Of a stretch of DNA of 64,000 nt, positions 17,729 through 26,416 are shown one piece after another. The translations under genes and the position numbers were made by a program. The stretch's first letter is position 1; each line of letters begins with the position of its first letter. Under the pieces are notes generated by a model. The model was not told the DNA's origin and made no database searches. It saw nothing but the letters and a program-made list of their open reading frames with translations. Location of the stretch: positions 62,001-126,000 of the forward strand of contig CAZWJF010000008.1 of assembly GCA_964634325.1 (NCBI GenBank), in the 5' to 3' direction. This DNA comes from JAJXWB01 sp964634325 (lineage in GTDB: Bacteria > Pseudomonadota > Alphaproteobacteria > Rhizobiales > Beijerinckiaceae).

Positions 17729-20176
17729 ATGAACGAAAACGATCGCGAGAACGGCCGGCCGAACGGAAACGACTACGGGGCCGAGTCGATCAAAGTGCTG
17801 CGCGGCCTCGACGCCGTCCGCAAGCGTCCGGGCATGTATATCGGCGACACCGACGACGGCTCCGGTCTGCACCACATGATCTACGAGGTCGTCGACAACG
17901 CCATCGACGAAACCTTGGCCGGATACGCGTCGCTCGTGACTGTCACGCTGAACGCCGACGGCTCCTGCACAGTCTCCGACAACGGGCGCGGCATCCCGAC
18001 CGATATCCATCCGGAAGAAGGCGTATCAGCGGCCGAGGTCATCATGACCCAGCTGCATGCCGGTGGAAAATTCGATCAGAATTCCTACAAGGTGTCGGGC
18101 GGCCTGCACGGTGTGGGCGTCTCTGTCGTCAACGCCCTGTCGACTTCGCTGAAGCTCGAAATCTGGCGGGACGGCAAGGCGCATTTCATCGAATTCGCGC
18201 ATGGCGACGCCGTCGCGCCGCTCGTCGAAACCGGCCCTGCGCCCGAAGTCGACGGCGCGCCGAAGCGCGGCACGCAGGTTACCTTCCTGCCGAGCCCAGA
18301 AACCTTCACGATGATCGAGTTCGATTACCCGACCATCGAACATCGCCTGCGCGAACTCGCCTTTCTGAATTCCGGCGTGCGCATCGTACTGACCGACGCG
18401 CGCCATGCCGAGATCAAGCGCGAGGAACTGCATTACGAAGGCGGGCTGGAAGCGTTCGTCCGCTATCTCGATCGCGCCAAGCAGCCTTTGATCGACGCGC
18501 CGATCATCATGCGCGGCGAACGGGACGGAATCACGCTCGAATGCGCATTGTGGTGGAACGACAGCTACCACGAGAACGTGCTGGTCTTCACCAACAACAT
18601 CCCCCAGCGCGACGGGGGCACGCATCTGGCGGGCTTTCGCGCCGCGCTCACGCGGCAGGTCACCGGCTACGCGGATTCCTCCGGGCTCACCAAACGCGAG
18701 AAAGTCGATCTCACGGGCGACGATTGCCGCGAGGGGCTGACCTGCGTCGTTTCGGTGAAAGTGCCTGACCCGAAATTCTCGTCGCAGACGAAAGACAAGT
18801 TGGTCTCGAGCGAAGTGCGGCCGGTCGTCGAGGGTATCGTCAACGAATCGCTCAATCAGTGGTTCGAGGAACATCCGCAAGAAGCGAAAACCGTCGTCGG
18901 CAAGGTCGTCGAGGCCGCGGCGGCGCGCGAAGCGGCGCGAAAGGCGCGTGAACTCACACGCCGCAAGGGCGCGCTCGATGTGGCGAATCTCCCCGGCAAG
19001 CTCGCCGACTGCCAGGAACGCGATCCCGCCAAGGCGGAAATCTTCATCGTCGAGGGCGATTCGGCGGGCGGCACGGCCAAGCAGGGCCGCAATCGCGAAT
19101 TCCAGGCGGTGTTGCCGCTGCGCGGAAAAATTCTCAATGTCGAGCGAGCGCGCTTCGACAAGATGCTGTCGTCCGAGCAGATCGGCACGCTGATCACGGC
19201 GCTCGGCACGGGCATCGGCCGCGACGAGTTCAATCCGGACAAGCTGCGCTATCACAAGATCATCATCATGACCGACGCGGATGTCGACGGCGCGCATATC
19301 CGTACGCTGATCCTGACGTTCTTCTACCGGCAGATGCCGCAGATCATCGAGCGCGGCCACCTCTACATCGCGCAGGCGCCGCTCTACAAAGTGACGAAGG
19401 GCAAGTCCTCGCAGTACCTGAAGGACGAGCGCGCGCTCGAAGATTATCTGATCGACAGCCTGCTCGACGGCGCTGTGCTGCGTCTGGCGAATGGCGAAGA
19501 GCGCGCCGGCGCAGACTTGCGCGCCGTTCTGGAAGATGCGCGCACGTTTCGGCAAATTTTGTCGGGCCTGCATTCGCGCTATGACCGCAGCGTGGTCGAA
19601 CAGACGGCCGTCGCCGGCGCCCTGCGTCCGCCGCCGACCGACGAGGCGGAGGCGAGCGCCCTAGCATCGGCCGTGGCGATGCGGCTCGACCGCGTCGCGG
19701 ACGAAACGGAACGCGGCTGGATGGGGTCGATTGAAGCCGGGGGCTACGTCTTCCGCCGCACTTTGCGCGGCGTGGCCCAAGCCGTCGCGCTCGACGCCGC
19801 GCTGCTGTCGTCGAGCGAAGCGCGCAAACTCGATGAGAAATCTGCGCCGTTGCGTGAAATTTTCGCCGCGCCTGCAAAGCTGGTCCGTCGTGGCGACGAG
19901 ACGATCGTCGACGGGCCAAGCGCGCTCTATGACGCGATGAGCGCGCAGGGGCGCAAGGGCCTCGCGATCCAGCGGTACAAAGGCCTCGGCGAGATGAATG
20001 CCGAGCAATTGTGGGAGACGACGCTCGACCGCGACGCGCGCTCGCTCTTGCAAGTGAAAGTGCGCGAGGGGGACGAGGCCGACGACATCTTCGTCAAGCT
20101 GATGGGCGACGTGGTGGAGCCGCGCCGCGAATTCATCCAGGACAATGCGCTGAGCGTGGCCAATCTGGACGTGTGA
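17729..20176 (+). CDS. gyrB: DNA gyrase subunit B
   Basis: 815 residues from ATG 17729 (MNENDREN). A GTG at 17678 would add 17 residues, and neither has a strong ribosome site. The GHKL ATPase domain shows DAVRKRPGMYIGDTDDGSGLHH, VDNAIDETLAG, DNGRGIPTD and SGGLHGVGVSVVNAL. The TOPRIM domain shows AEIFIVEGDSAGGTAKQGR and IIIMTDADVDGAHIRTL. The C-terminal tail has the QRYKGLGEMN motif. With GyrA it introduces negative supercoils. It is convergent with the enoyl-CoA hydratase gene, with 10 bases between stops. Confidence 0.98.
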   Translation: MNENDRENGRPNGNDYGAESIKVLRGLDAVRKRPGMYIGDTDDGSGLHHMIYEVVDNAIDETLAGYASLVTVTLNADGSCTVSDNGRGIPTDIHPEEGVSAAEVIMTQLHAGGKFDQNSYKVSGGLHGVGVSVVNALSTSLKLEIWRDGKAHFIEFAHGDAVAPLVETGPAPEVDGAPKRGTQVTFLPSPETFTMIEFDYPTIEHRLRELAFLNSGVRIVLTDARHAEIKREELHYEGGLEAFVRYLDRAKQPLIDAPIIMRGERDGITLECALWWNDSYHENVLVFTNNIPQRDGGTHLAGFRAALTRQVTGYADSSGLTKREKVDLTGDDCREGLTCVVSVKVPDPKFSSQTKDKLVSSEVRPVVEGIVNESLNQWFEEHPQEAKTVVGKVVEAAAAREAARKARELTRRKGALDVANLPGKLADCQERDPAKAEIFIVEGDSAGGTAKQGRNREFQAVLPLRGKILNVERARFDKMLSSEQIGTLITALGTGIGRDEFNPDKLRYHKIIIMTDADVDGAHIRTLILTFFYRQMPQIIERGHLYIAQAPLYKVTKGKSSQYLKDERALEDYLIDSLLDGAVLRLANGEERAGADLRAVLEDARTFRQILSGLHSRYDRSVVEQTAVAGALRPPPTDEAEASALASAVAMRLDRVADETERGWMGSIEAGGYVFRRTLRGVAQAVALDAALLSSSEARKLDEKSAPLREIFAAPAKLVRRGDETIVDGPSALYDAMSAQGRKGLAIQRYKGLGEMNAEQLWETTLDRDARSLLQVKVREGDEADDIFVKLMGDVVEPRREFIQDNALSVANLDV

Positions 20177-20186
20177 CGGGCTCGGC

Positions 20187-20984
20187 CTACCGCTTGCTCG
20201 CCTTCCGCGCCGCCTGCTGCGCCAGAAAATGGTCCATCATCTTGCCCGGCTCGGCGCTTTCGTAGGCGCGCGCGAAAGTGTCGATGCCGGTGGCGATCGC
20301 CTGCGGCAGCGGCTGCGTCTCCCAGCGCGTGATGAGTTCCTTTTGCAGGCGAATCGCATTCGGACCGCACGCAAGAATTGAATTCAGCGCCTTGTCGACT
20401 TCCGCGTCGAGCGCATCGTCTGGAACCAAGCGTTCCAGAAACCCCCACTCCGCGCATTCGGCCGCTGAATAGGTGTCGCCCAGCAACAGCAGTTCGCGCG
20501 TGCGCCCCCAGCCGATGAGTTGCGGCAGGACGGCCGCCTCGACCACGGAGGGGATGCCCAGCTTCACTTCCGGCATGCCGTAGCGTGCGCTCTGGGCGGA
20601 AACTCGCATGTCGCAGGCCGCCGCCAGTTCCATGCCGGCGCCGTAGCAATGGCCGTTGACGCGCGCGATGACCGGGACCGGGCAGCGGCGCACGACCGCG
20701 CAGCAACCGTGCACCCGCGTGATGAAGGCGCGCGCCTTTGCGCTGTCGAGACCTGCCATTTCAGAAATATCTGCGCCGCCCACGAAGGCGCGTGCGCCGG
20801 CGCCCGTGACGACGATGGCGCGGATCTCCCTGTCGGCGCCGCAACGCTCGACGGCGGCGACGAAAGCCTCCATGACAGGCGAACTCAACGCATTGAGTTT
20901 GGCGGAATTGTCGATCGTCACGCGGGCGACCTTGCCGCCGTCCCTCGCTTCCTCCGAAATCTCCACTTTCGCCTGAACGGTCAC
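20187..20984 (-). CDS. Enoyl-CoA hydratase/isomerase family protein
   Basis: 265 residues from GTG 20984, chosen because GAGGAGG sits 5 bases upstream; the frame extends to 21065 without a comparable site. The crotonase fold is evident: the oxyanion-hole segments RAFVGGADISEM and NGHCYGAGMELAAACDM, then MPEVKLGIPSVVEA. Glu119 and Glu139 align with the two catalytic glutamates of enoyl-CoA hydratase, so hydratase activity is plausible. It is divergent from the SDR gene at 21112, with a palindrome in the shared promoter region that recurs before the acyl-CoA dehydrogenase operon. Confidence 0.9.
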   Translation of the reverse strand: MTVQAKVEISEEARDGGKVARVTIDNSAKLNALSSPVMEAFVAAVERCGADREIRAIVVTGAGARAFVGGADISEMAGLDSAKARAFITRVHGCCAVVRRCPVPVIARVNGHCYGAGMELAAACDMRVSAQSARYGMPEVKLGIPSVVEAAVLPQLIGWGRTRELLLLGDTYSAAECAEWGFLERLVPDDALDAEVDKALNSILACGPNAIRLQKELITRWETQPLPQAIATGIDTFARAYESAEPGKMMDHFLAQQAARKASKR

Positions 20985-21009
20985 CTGCGCCTCCTCGATA
21001 CGATTTGGA

Positions 21010-21022
21010 ATTGTCTTACAAT
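21010..21022. promoter_or_regulatory. Palindrome ATTGT-CTT-ACAAT, candidate operator (copy 1)
   Basis: It has perfect 5-bp arms and sits 25 bases upstream of the enoyl-CoA hydratase start (minus) and 89 bases upstream of the SDR start (plus). A near-identical palindrome lies at 23160-23172 before the acyl-CoA dehydrogenase operon. The recurrence in two promoters of one catabolic region supports a shared regulator, which is not identified. Confidence 0.5.
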
Positions 21023-21111
21023 AATGGCTACAAAGAGCGCAGGGGTCGAGACGCGCATCAGCCATTCCCCGCGCAGCCGCATATTCGCCGCCTTAGCGGC
21101 CGGGAGGAAAC

Positions 21112-21900
21112 ATGAAGATAAAAGGCAGGATCGTGGTCGTCACCGGCGGCGCCGATGGTATCGGCAAGGGCCTGTGCGAGCGCTTTGCAGCCGAAGGCGC
21201 GAAGAAGATCGTCGTGCTCGACCGCAACGGCGCCGGCGCGAAGGCCGTGGCCGATTCGGTCGACGGCGTCGCCTATGAATGCGACGTGTCCAGGGAAGAC
21301 CAGATCAAGCGTATCGTCGACGAGGTCGAGAAAACCGTCGGCCCGATTTCGATATTCGTGTCCAACGCAGGCATCGGCGATTTCGGCGGACGCCAGGACG
21401 ATGCGACGTCGCAGCCGAATGAGCAATGGCAGCGCGGCTGGGACGTCAATGTCATGGCGCATGTCTATGCCGCGCGCGCCTGCCTGCCTTATATGATCGC
21501 GCGCGGCGAGGGATATTTCGTCAATACAGCCTCGGCCGCGGGCCTCCTCAACCAGATCGGCAACGCCTGCTACGGCGTCACCAAGCACGCCGCCGTCGGC
21601 TTCGCCGAAATTCTCGCCATCACCCATCGTGATCAGGGCATCCGCGTCTCGGTTCTTTGCCCGCAGGCCGTCGACACGCCGCTGCTGCGTCGCGCCGGCG
21701 AAGGTTCACAGAACGTCGATGGCGTGCTGACGCCCGCGCAAGTCGCAGACTGCGTCGTGCAGGCGATGGAAGAAGAGAAGTTCGAAATCCTGCCGCACCC
21801 GCAGGTGCTCGGCTACATGCGCAAGAAGACGGAAGATTATTCGCGCTGGATCGGCGGCATGGCCAAACTCCAGCGCGCGCTGTTCCAGAAGAAGAATTGA
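21112..21900 (+). CDS. Short-chain dehydrogenase/reductase
   Basis: 262 residues, a classical SDR. The cofactor motif is VVTGGADGIGKGLCERF, with LDRNGAGAKAV after the second strand. NAG is present as SNAGIGDFG. The catalytic Ser is in NTASAAGLLNQIG and the YxxxK pair in CYGVTKHAAVGFAE. The C-terminal end is long and basic (YMRKKTEDYSRWIGG). The substrate is unknown. It is divergent from the hydratase, and its stop overlaps the TTG start of the MFS gene. Confidence 0.9.
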   Translation: MKIKGRIVVVTGGADGIGKGLCERFAAEGAKKIVVLDRNGAGAKAVADSVDGVAYECDVSREDQIKRIVDEVEKTVGPISIFVSNAGIGDFGGRQDDATSQPNEQWQRGWDVNVMAHVYAARACLPYMIARGEGYFVNTASAAGLLNQIGNACYGVTKHAAVGFAEILAITHRDQGIRVSVLCPQAVDTPLLRRAGEGSQNVDGVLTPAQVADCVVQAMEEEKFEILPHPQVLGYMRKKTEDYSRWIGGMAKLQRALFQKKN

Positions 21901-23120
21901 GCGGCGCGCGCAGCCCACGCTGGGCTGAGCTGGACGAGGGGCGCGCTTCCCTCGTCAGCGCGCTGATGATCGCGCTCGGCCCGCTCAGCCTGTCGCTCTA
22001 CACGCCGGCCCTTCCGACCCTCGTCGGCGCTTTTGGTACGACGCCGGCGGCGGTCAAGCTCAGCCTGACCGTCTATTTCCTCGGCTTCTGCTTCGCGCAA
22101 CTGCTCTGCGGGCCGTTGTCGGATGCGTATGGGCGTCGACCTGTCGCGCTCGTCTTCTTCAGCATTTATTTCGTCGGCAGCGCGGTCGCCCTGTTCGCGC
22201 CGACCATCGAGCTGCTGCAGGTTGGCCGCGGCCTGCAGGGCGTCGGCGCGGCCGCGGGAATATCGACCTCGCGCGCCATCGTTCGCGATCTCTTCGTCGG
22301 TCAGACCTCGGCGCGCATCATGAACCGCATCGGGCTTCTGGTCGGGCTTGTGCCGGCCTTCTCGCCCGCAGTCGGCAGCATTCTTCTGACGGTCGCGCAC
22401 TGGCGAACCATATTTGTCCTGATGTTCGTCTACGCCGTCGTCGTGGTCGCGATCGTCTATTTCGTCCTGCCGGAGACCAACACGACGGCCGAGCGCGCAC
22501 ACGCGCATCCGCGTCGCATCGTCGGCAACTACGGCTCGCTTCTGGCGGATCGACGGTTCATGGGTCCTGCCGCGCTGATGGGCCTCGTGCTCGGCGGCGT
22601 CTACACATTGCCGTCCCTGATGCCCTTCGTGCTGATAGACCGGTTGGGCCTTACGCCGATCCAGTACGCGCTCGTCATGCTGGTCCAGACGGGAGCGCTT
22701 CTTCTCGGCAATTTGCTCGTTGGCCGCTTGCTGCGCAGCGTCAACGCCCGCCGCCTGGTCGCCGTCGGCATCGCGATCGTCGTACTGGCGGGCGTCGGCT
22801 TTGGTGTGGTCCGCTTCTTTTCAGCGCCGCATGTCATGGCCTTCGTCATTCCCGGAGCGATCTGGGTTTTCGGTCTCCCTTTCGTGACGCCGGGCACGAT
22901 GACGTCGGCCCTGTCGAACTTTCCGAAAATCGCCGGTGCGGCGTCGTCTTTGATCGGATTCATGCAAATGGGCGGAGGCTTCGTCGGATCGGCCATCGGG
23001 GCGGCGGCGTTCGGCGATCCGATTTCGGCCGTCGACACCTTGCTGCCGGCGATCTCTCTTTTCGCGGGCGTCGCCTTTCTGTTCATGCCGCGTTCGAGCG
23101 CGGTCGAAAGTTCGGACTGA
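21897..23120 (+). CDS. MFS transporter, Bcr/CflA-type drug-resistance family
   Basis: 407 residues if the TTG at 21897 (overlapping the SDR stop as TTGA) is used; it follows CAGAAGAAGAA. An alternative start is ATG 21966, which would begin inside the first membrane helix. About 12 hydrophobic segments are visible. The family loop motif GPLSDAYGRRPVALV between TM2 and TM3 and the GRGLQGVGAAAGISTSRAIVRD segment are typical of Bcr/CflA proton-coupled exporters. It is probably co-transcribed with the SDR. The substrate cannot be read from sequence. Confidence 0.88.
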   Translation: MSGARSPRWAELDEGRASLVSALMIALGPLSLSLYTPALPTLVGAFGTTPAAVKLSLTVYFLGFCFAQLLCGPLSDAYGRRPVALVFFSIYFVGSAVALFAPTIELLQVGRGLQGVGAAAGISTSRAIVRDLFVGQTSARIMNRIGLLVGLVPAFSPAVGSILLTVAHWRTIFVLMFVYAVVVVAIVYFVLPETNTTAERAHAHPRRIVGNYGSLLADRRFMGPAALMGLVLGGVYTLPSLMPFVLIDRLGLTPIQYALVMLVQTGALLLGNLLVGRLLRSVNARRLVAVGIAIVVLAGVGFGVVRFFSAPHVMAFVIPGAIWVFGLPFVTPGTMTSALSNFPKIAGAASSLIGFMQMGGGFVGSAIGAAAFGDPISAVDTLLPAISLFAGVAFLFMPRSSAVESSD

Positions 23121-23159
23121 ACGACAGGGCTTCTCTCAGCGGACTTATCCTGCTACCAT

Positions 23160-23172
23160 TTTGTCCGACAAT
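23160..23172. promoter_or_regulatory. Palindrome TTTGT-CCG-ACAAT, candidate operator (copy 2)
   Basis: The core TTGT-CCG-ACAA is a perfect palindrome 66 bases upstream of the acyl-CoA dehydrogenase GTG. It matches copy 1 (21010-21022) at 10 of 13 positions and is likewise followed by AA. This suggests coordinated control of the lva-like operon and the hydratase/SDR pair. Confidence 0.5.
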
Positions 23173-23237
23173 AAACGCGCGAGCCGCCCGCTGCGGACGG
23201 CCGGATAATTGGCTCTAGGGAACAGGGGAGAAAGCCC

Positions 23238-24485
23238 GTGGATTTCACAATGTCGGAGCGCCAGCGTCACTGGCGCGATCGTGTCGTCGCTTTCATGAAC
23301 AAGCACGTGTATCCCGCCGTGCCTGTCTTCGACTCGCAGACGGAAGCTTTCGGCTCCGACCGCTGGCAGGTCGCCCCGGTGCTCGAGGAATTGAAGGCGA
23401 AAGCGAAGGCCGAAGGCCTCTGGAACCTGTTCCTGCCGCCGTCGCCCGAGCATGACGACGGCGAATATCAGGGCGCGGGCCTCACCAATCTCGAATACGC
23501 CATGTGTTCCGAAGAGATGGGCAAGGTGACCTTCGGGTCCGAAGTGTTCAATTGCTCCGCGCCCGACACCGGCAACATGGAAGTTCTGCATCGCTACGGA
23601 ACCAAGAAGCAGAAGGACACCTGGCTGCGGCCGCTGATGGCGGGCGAAATCCGCTCCGCCTTCCTTATGACCGAGCCTGCCGTCGCTTCGTCCGACGCGA
23701 CCAACATTGAAACATCGATCAAGCGCGACGGCGATCACTACGTCGTCAACGGCCGCAAATGGTGGTCGTCCGGCGTCGGCGATCCGCGCTGCAAGATCGC
23801 CATCGTCATGGGCAAGACGGATACGTCGAAGCCGCGTCATGAGCAGCAGTCGCAGATTCTCGTACCGCTCGATGCGCCCGGCGTGAAGGTCGTGCGCATG
23901 CTGCCCGTTTTCGGCTTCGATGATGCGCCGCACGGCCATGCGGAAGTGATTCTCGACAACGTGCGCGTTCCGGCCGAAAACCTGCTGCTCGGCGAAGGCC
24001 GCGGCTTCGAGATCGCGCAGGGACGTCTGGGCCCCGGCCGCATCCATCACTGCATGCGCACGATCGGCGTTGCGGAAGCCGCGCTCGAGAAGATGGTCAA
24101 GCGCCTGCAGAGCCGTGTCGCATTCGGCAAGAAGGTCAGCGAACAGTCGGTGTGGGAGCAGCGCATCGCCGCCGCGCGCACCGATATCGAGATGACCCGC
24201 CTGCTCTGCCTCAAGGCGGCCGATATGATGGACAAGGTCGGCAACAAGCAGGCCAAGCTCGAGATCGCCATGATCAAGGTCGCCGCGCCGAATATGGCGC
24301 TGCGGATCATCGACGACGCGATTCAGGCGCATGGCGGCGGCGGCGTGACGACCGACTTCGGCCTCGCCAAGGCCTACGCCGGCATTCGCACGCTGCGGCT
24401 CGCCGACGGCCCGGACGAAGTTCACAATCGTCAGATCGCGCTGATGGAAATGCGCAAGTACACGAACCGGGAGCCCAAGGCCTGA
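23238..24485 (+). CDS. Acyl-CoA dehydrogenase, ACAD10/11 (LvaC-like) type
   Basis: 415 residues; GTG start preceded by GGGGAGAAA. The FAD-binding pattern is MTEPAVASSDATNIETSI, with NGRKWWSSGVGDPRCKI, which is characteristic of the ACAD10/11 branch. The helix with GRIHHCMRTIGVAEAALE and the C-terminal RLADGPDEVHNRQIAL follow. Asp390 stands where classical enzymes have the catalytic Glu, again as in ACAD10/11-type proteins. The kinase gene that follows overlaps by one base; in mitochondrial ACAD10/11 the same two domains are fused. By analogy it may act on 4-phosphoacyl-CoA, but that is inference. Confidence 0.92.
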   Translation: MDFTMSERQRHWRDRVVAFMNKHVYPAVPVFDSQTEAFGSDRWQVAPVLEELKAKAKAEGLWNLFLPPSPEHDDGEYQGAGLTNLEYAMCSEEMGKVTFGSEVFNCSAPDTGNMEVLHRYGTKKQKDTWLRPLMAGEIRSAFLMTEPAVASSDATNIETSIKRDGDHYVVNGRKWWSSGVGDPRCKIAIVMGKTDTSKPRHEQQSQILVPLDAPGVKVVRMLPVFGFDDAPHGHAEVILDNVRVPAENLLLGEGRGFEIAQGRLGPGRIHHCMRTIGVAEAALEKMVKRLQSRVAFGKKVSEQSVWEQRIAAARTDIEMTRLLCLKAADMMDKVGNKQAKLEIAMIKVAAPNMALRIIDDAIQAHGGGGVTTDFGLAKAYAGIRTLRLADGPDEVHNRQIALMEMRKYTNREPKA

Positions 24486-25552
24486 TGGCCGAGGCGACCG
24501 ACGCCGTCTTCGGCGGCACCAAGCCGGTCGAGGAACGCCATCGTTTCGACGAGGCGCGCCTCGCCGAGTGGATGAAACAAAACGTCAGCGGCTTTTCGGG
24601 GCCGCTGACCGTTTCGCAATTCAAGGGCGGGCAATCCAATCCGAGCTTCAGGCTCGACACACCCTCGCATTCCTACGTGATGCGTCGCAAGCCGCTCGGA
24701 AAATTACTGCCGTCGGCGCATGCGGTGGATCGAGAGTTCCGCGTGATTTCGGGACTTCATCCGACCGGCTTCCCGGTCGCAAAGCCTTGGGCGCTCTGCA
24801 CCGACAATGACGTGCTCGGCTCGTTCTTCTACATCATGGACAATGTCGAGGGCCGCATCTTCTGGAACGGGACATTGCCCGACGCCAGTCCGGCCGAGCG
24901 TCGCGCCATCTACGAAGCCGAAATCTCCACGCTCGCGCGGTTGCACAATTACGATCCTGCAGTGCTCGGCCTTTCCGACTTCGGCAAGCCTGGCAATTAC
25001 TTCTCGCGCCAGATCGATCGCTGGACCAAGCAGTACAAGGCGTCGGAGACGCGCCGGATCGAGGTCGTGGAGAAGCTGATCGACTGGCTGCCGCGCACTG
25101 TTCCCGAGCAGGAGCGCGTTTCGGTCGTTCACGGCGATTATCGTATCGACAACATGATCTTCGCGCCGGTCGAACCGCGCGTCGCCGCTGTGCTCGACTG
25201 GGAATTGTCGACGCTCGGCGATCCGCTCGCCGATTTCACCTACTTCCTGTCGCACTGGGTCATGCCGCCAGAAGGTCGCAGCGGGCTTGCCGGCCTCGAT
25301 CTGAAGTCGCTCGGCATTCCCTCTATGGAAGAAGCCGTCGCGCTCTACTGCAAGATCACCAGCCGTCCCGGTCTGCCGCAACTCGAATGGTACTTCGCGT
25401 ACAACATGTTCCGGCTCGCCTGCATCACGCAGGGCATCGCCGGTCGCGTCCGCGATGGCACCGCCGCGAGCGCCCGCGCGATGGAAGCCGGCTCGCGTAC
25501 CGAGCCGCTCGCCAATATGGCGTGGAGTTTCGCGCAGAAGGCAGGGGCGTAA
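24485..25552 (+). CDS. APH-fold phosphotransferase (LvaA/ACAD10-11 kinase-like)
   Basis: 355 residues; its ATG shares one base with the preceding stop (TGATG). It has an aminoglycoside-phosphotransferase-like kinase fold. Key features are the nucleotide-lysine region YVMRRKPLGKLLPSAHAVD (residues 64-82), the catalytic motif VVHGDYRIDN with Asp218 and Asn223, and the metal-binding LDWELSTLGDP with Asp238. This branch is not an antibiotic-resistance enzyme. Its relatives are the kinase domain of ACAD10/11 and LvaA, which phosphorylate the 4-hydroxyl of 4-hydroxyacyl-CoA. The adjacent dehydrogenase, SDR and ligase fit that pathway. No separate LvaB-type small gene is present. Confidence 0.88.
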   Translation: MAEATDAVFGGTKPVEERHRFDEARLAEWMKQNVSGFSGPLTVSQFKGGQSNPSFRLDTPSHSYVMRRKPLGKLLPSAHAVDREFRVISGLHPTGFPVAKPWALCTDNDVLGSFFYIMDNVEGRIFWNGTLPDASPAERRAIYEAEISTLARLHNYDPAVLGLSDFGKPGNYFSRQIDRWTKQYKASETRRIEVVEKLIDWLPRTVPEQERVSVVHGDYRIDNMIFAPVEPRVAAVLDWELSTLGDPLADFTYFLSHWVMPPEGRSGLAGLDLKSLGIPSMEEAVALYCKITSRPGLPQLEWYFAYNMFRLACITQGIAGRVRDGTAASARAMEAGSRTEPLANMAWSFAQKAGA

Positions 25553-25571
25553 GCCTCTTCGCCAGCCTTCT

Positions 25572-25590
25572 CCGCTCCGCCGGAGAGGGG
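25572..25590. repeat. Short dispersed GC-rich repeat, copy 1
   Basis: CCGCTCCGCCGGAGAGGGG lies in the 83-base gap between the kinase and SDR genes and forms part of a hairpin (TCTCCG / CGGAGA, 25569-25586). It matches 16 of 19 bases with a segment at 59009-59027, suggesting a dispersed intergenic repeat. Confidence 0.4.
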
Positions 25591-25635
25591 GGCGTCGCCG
25601 ACGCCAATAATCAAACGACACAGAGGAAACGCCGC

Positions 25636-26400
25636 ATGGAACTCTTCGACCTCACCGGCAAGACCGCCATCGTTACTGGTTCGTCGCGCGGAATCGGCAA
25701 GGCGATCGCCGAGCGCATGGCCGAGCATGGCGCGCGCGTCGTGATTTCCTCCCGCAAGGCCGCGCCGTGCAACGAGGTCGCCAGGGAGATCAACGCGAAA
25801 TATGGCGAGGGCCGCGCCATCGCAATTCCCGCCAACATATCCTCGAAGGAGGAATTGCAGCGCCTCGTCGACGAGACGAAGAAGGCGTTCGGCGATATTC
25901 ACATTCTCGTCTGCAATGCGGCCGCCAATCCCTATTACGGTCCGCTGGCGCAAATCTCCGACGACGCCTTTCGCAAGATTCTCGAAAACAACATCATCGC
26001 CAACAACTGGCTGATTTCGATGGTTGTCCCCGAGATGCGCGCGCGCAAGGACGGGTCGATCATGATCGTCTCGTCGATCGGCGGATTGCGCGGCTCGCCC
26101 GTCATCGGGGCCTATTGCATCTCCAAGGCGGCCGACATGCAGCTCGCCCGCAACCTGGCCGTCGAATACGGACCGGACAACGTGCGCGTGAACTGCATCG
26201 CGCCGGGCCTCATCAAGACGGATTTCGCCAAGGCGCTGTGGGATGATCCTGAGACGCTGAAGCGTTCGACCTCGGGCGCAGCGCTGAAGCGTATCGGCGA
26301 TCCCGACGAAATCGCGGGCTGCGCGGTGTTCCTCGCCGGCAAGGCTGGCGCTTTTGTCACCGGCCAGAATTTCGTGGTCGACGGCGGCGCGACGATCTGA
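25636..26400 (+). CDS. Short-chain dehydrogenase/reductase (LvaD-like position)
   Basis: 254 residues from ATG 25636 after AGAGGAAAC. It is a classical SDR: IVTGSSRGIGKAIAERMAEHG, then VCNAAANPYYGP. The catalytic Ser is in VSSIGGLRGSP and the YxxxK pair in AYCISKAADMQLARN. The ending is FVTGQNFVVDGGATI. It most resembles 3-hydroxyacyl-CoA or glucose-dehydrogenase-like SDRs. In the lva pathway the SDR reduces a 4-oxoacyl-CoA to the 4-hydroxyacyl-CoA that the kinase uses. That role is inferred here from operon content only. Confidence 0.9.
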   Translation: MELFDLTGKTAIVTGSSRGIGKAIAERMAEHGARVVISSRKAAPCNEVAREINAKYGEGRAIAIPANISSKEELQRLVDETKKAFGDIHILVCNAAANPYYGPLAQISDDAFRKILENNIIANNWLISMVVPEMRARKDGSIMIVSSIGGLRGSPVIGAYCISKAADMQLARNLAVEYGPDNVRVNCIAPGLIKTDFAKALWDDPETLKRSTSGAALKRIGDPDEIAGCAVFLAGKAGAFVTGQNFVVDGGATI

Positions 26401-26416
26401 CGAGGACGGACCGACC

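Noticed and set aside
24485..25552. Aminoglycoside phosphotransferase resistance gene
   Set aside because: The APH fold is shared, but the RRKPLGKLLPSAH region and the overlap with an ACAD11-type dehydrogenase place it with metabolic kinases.
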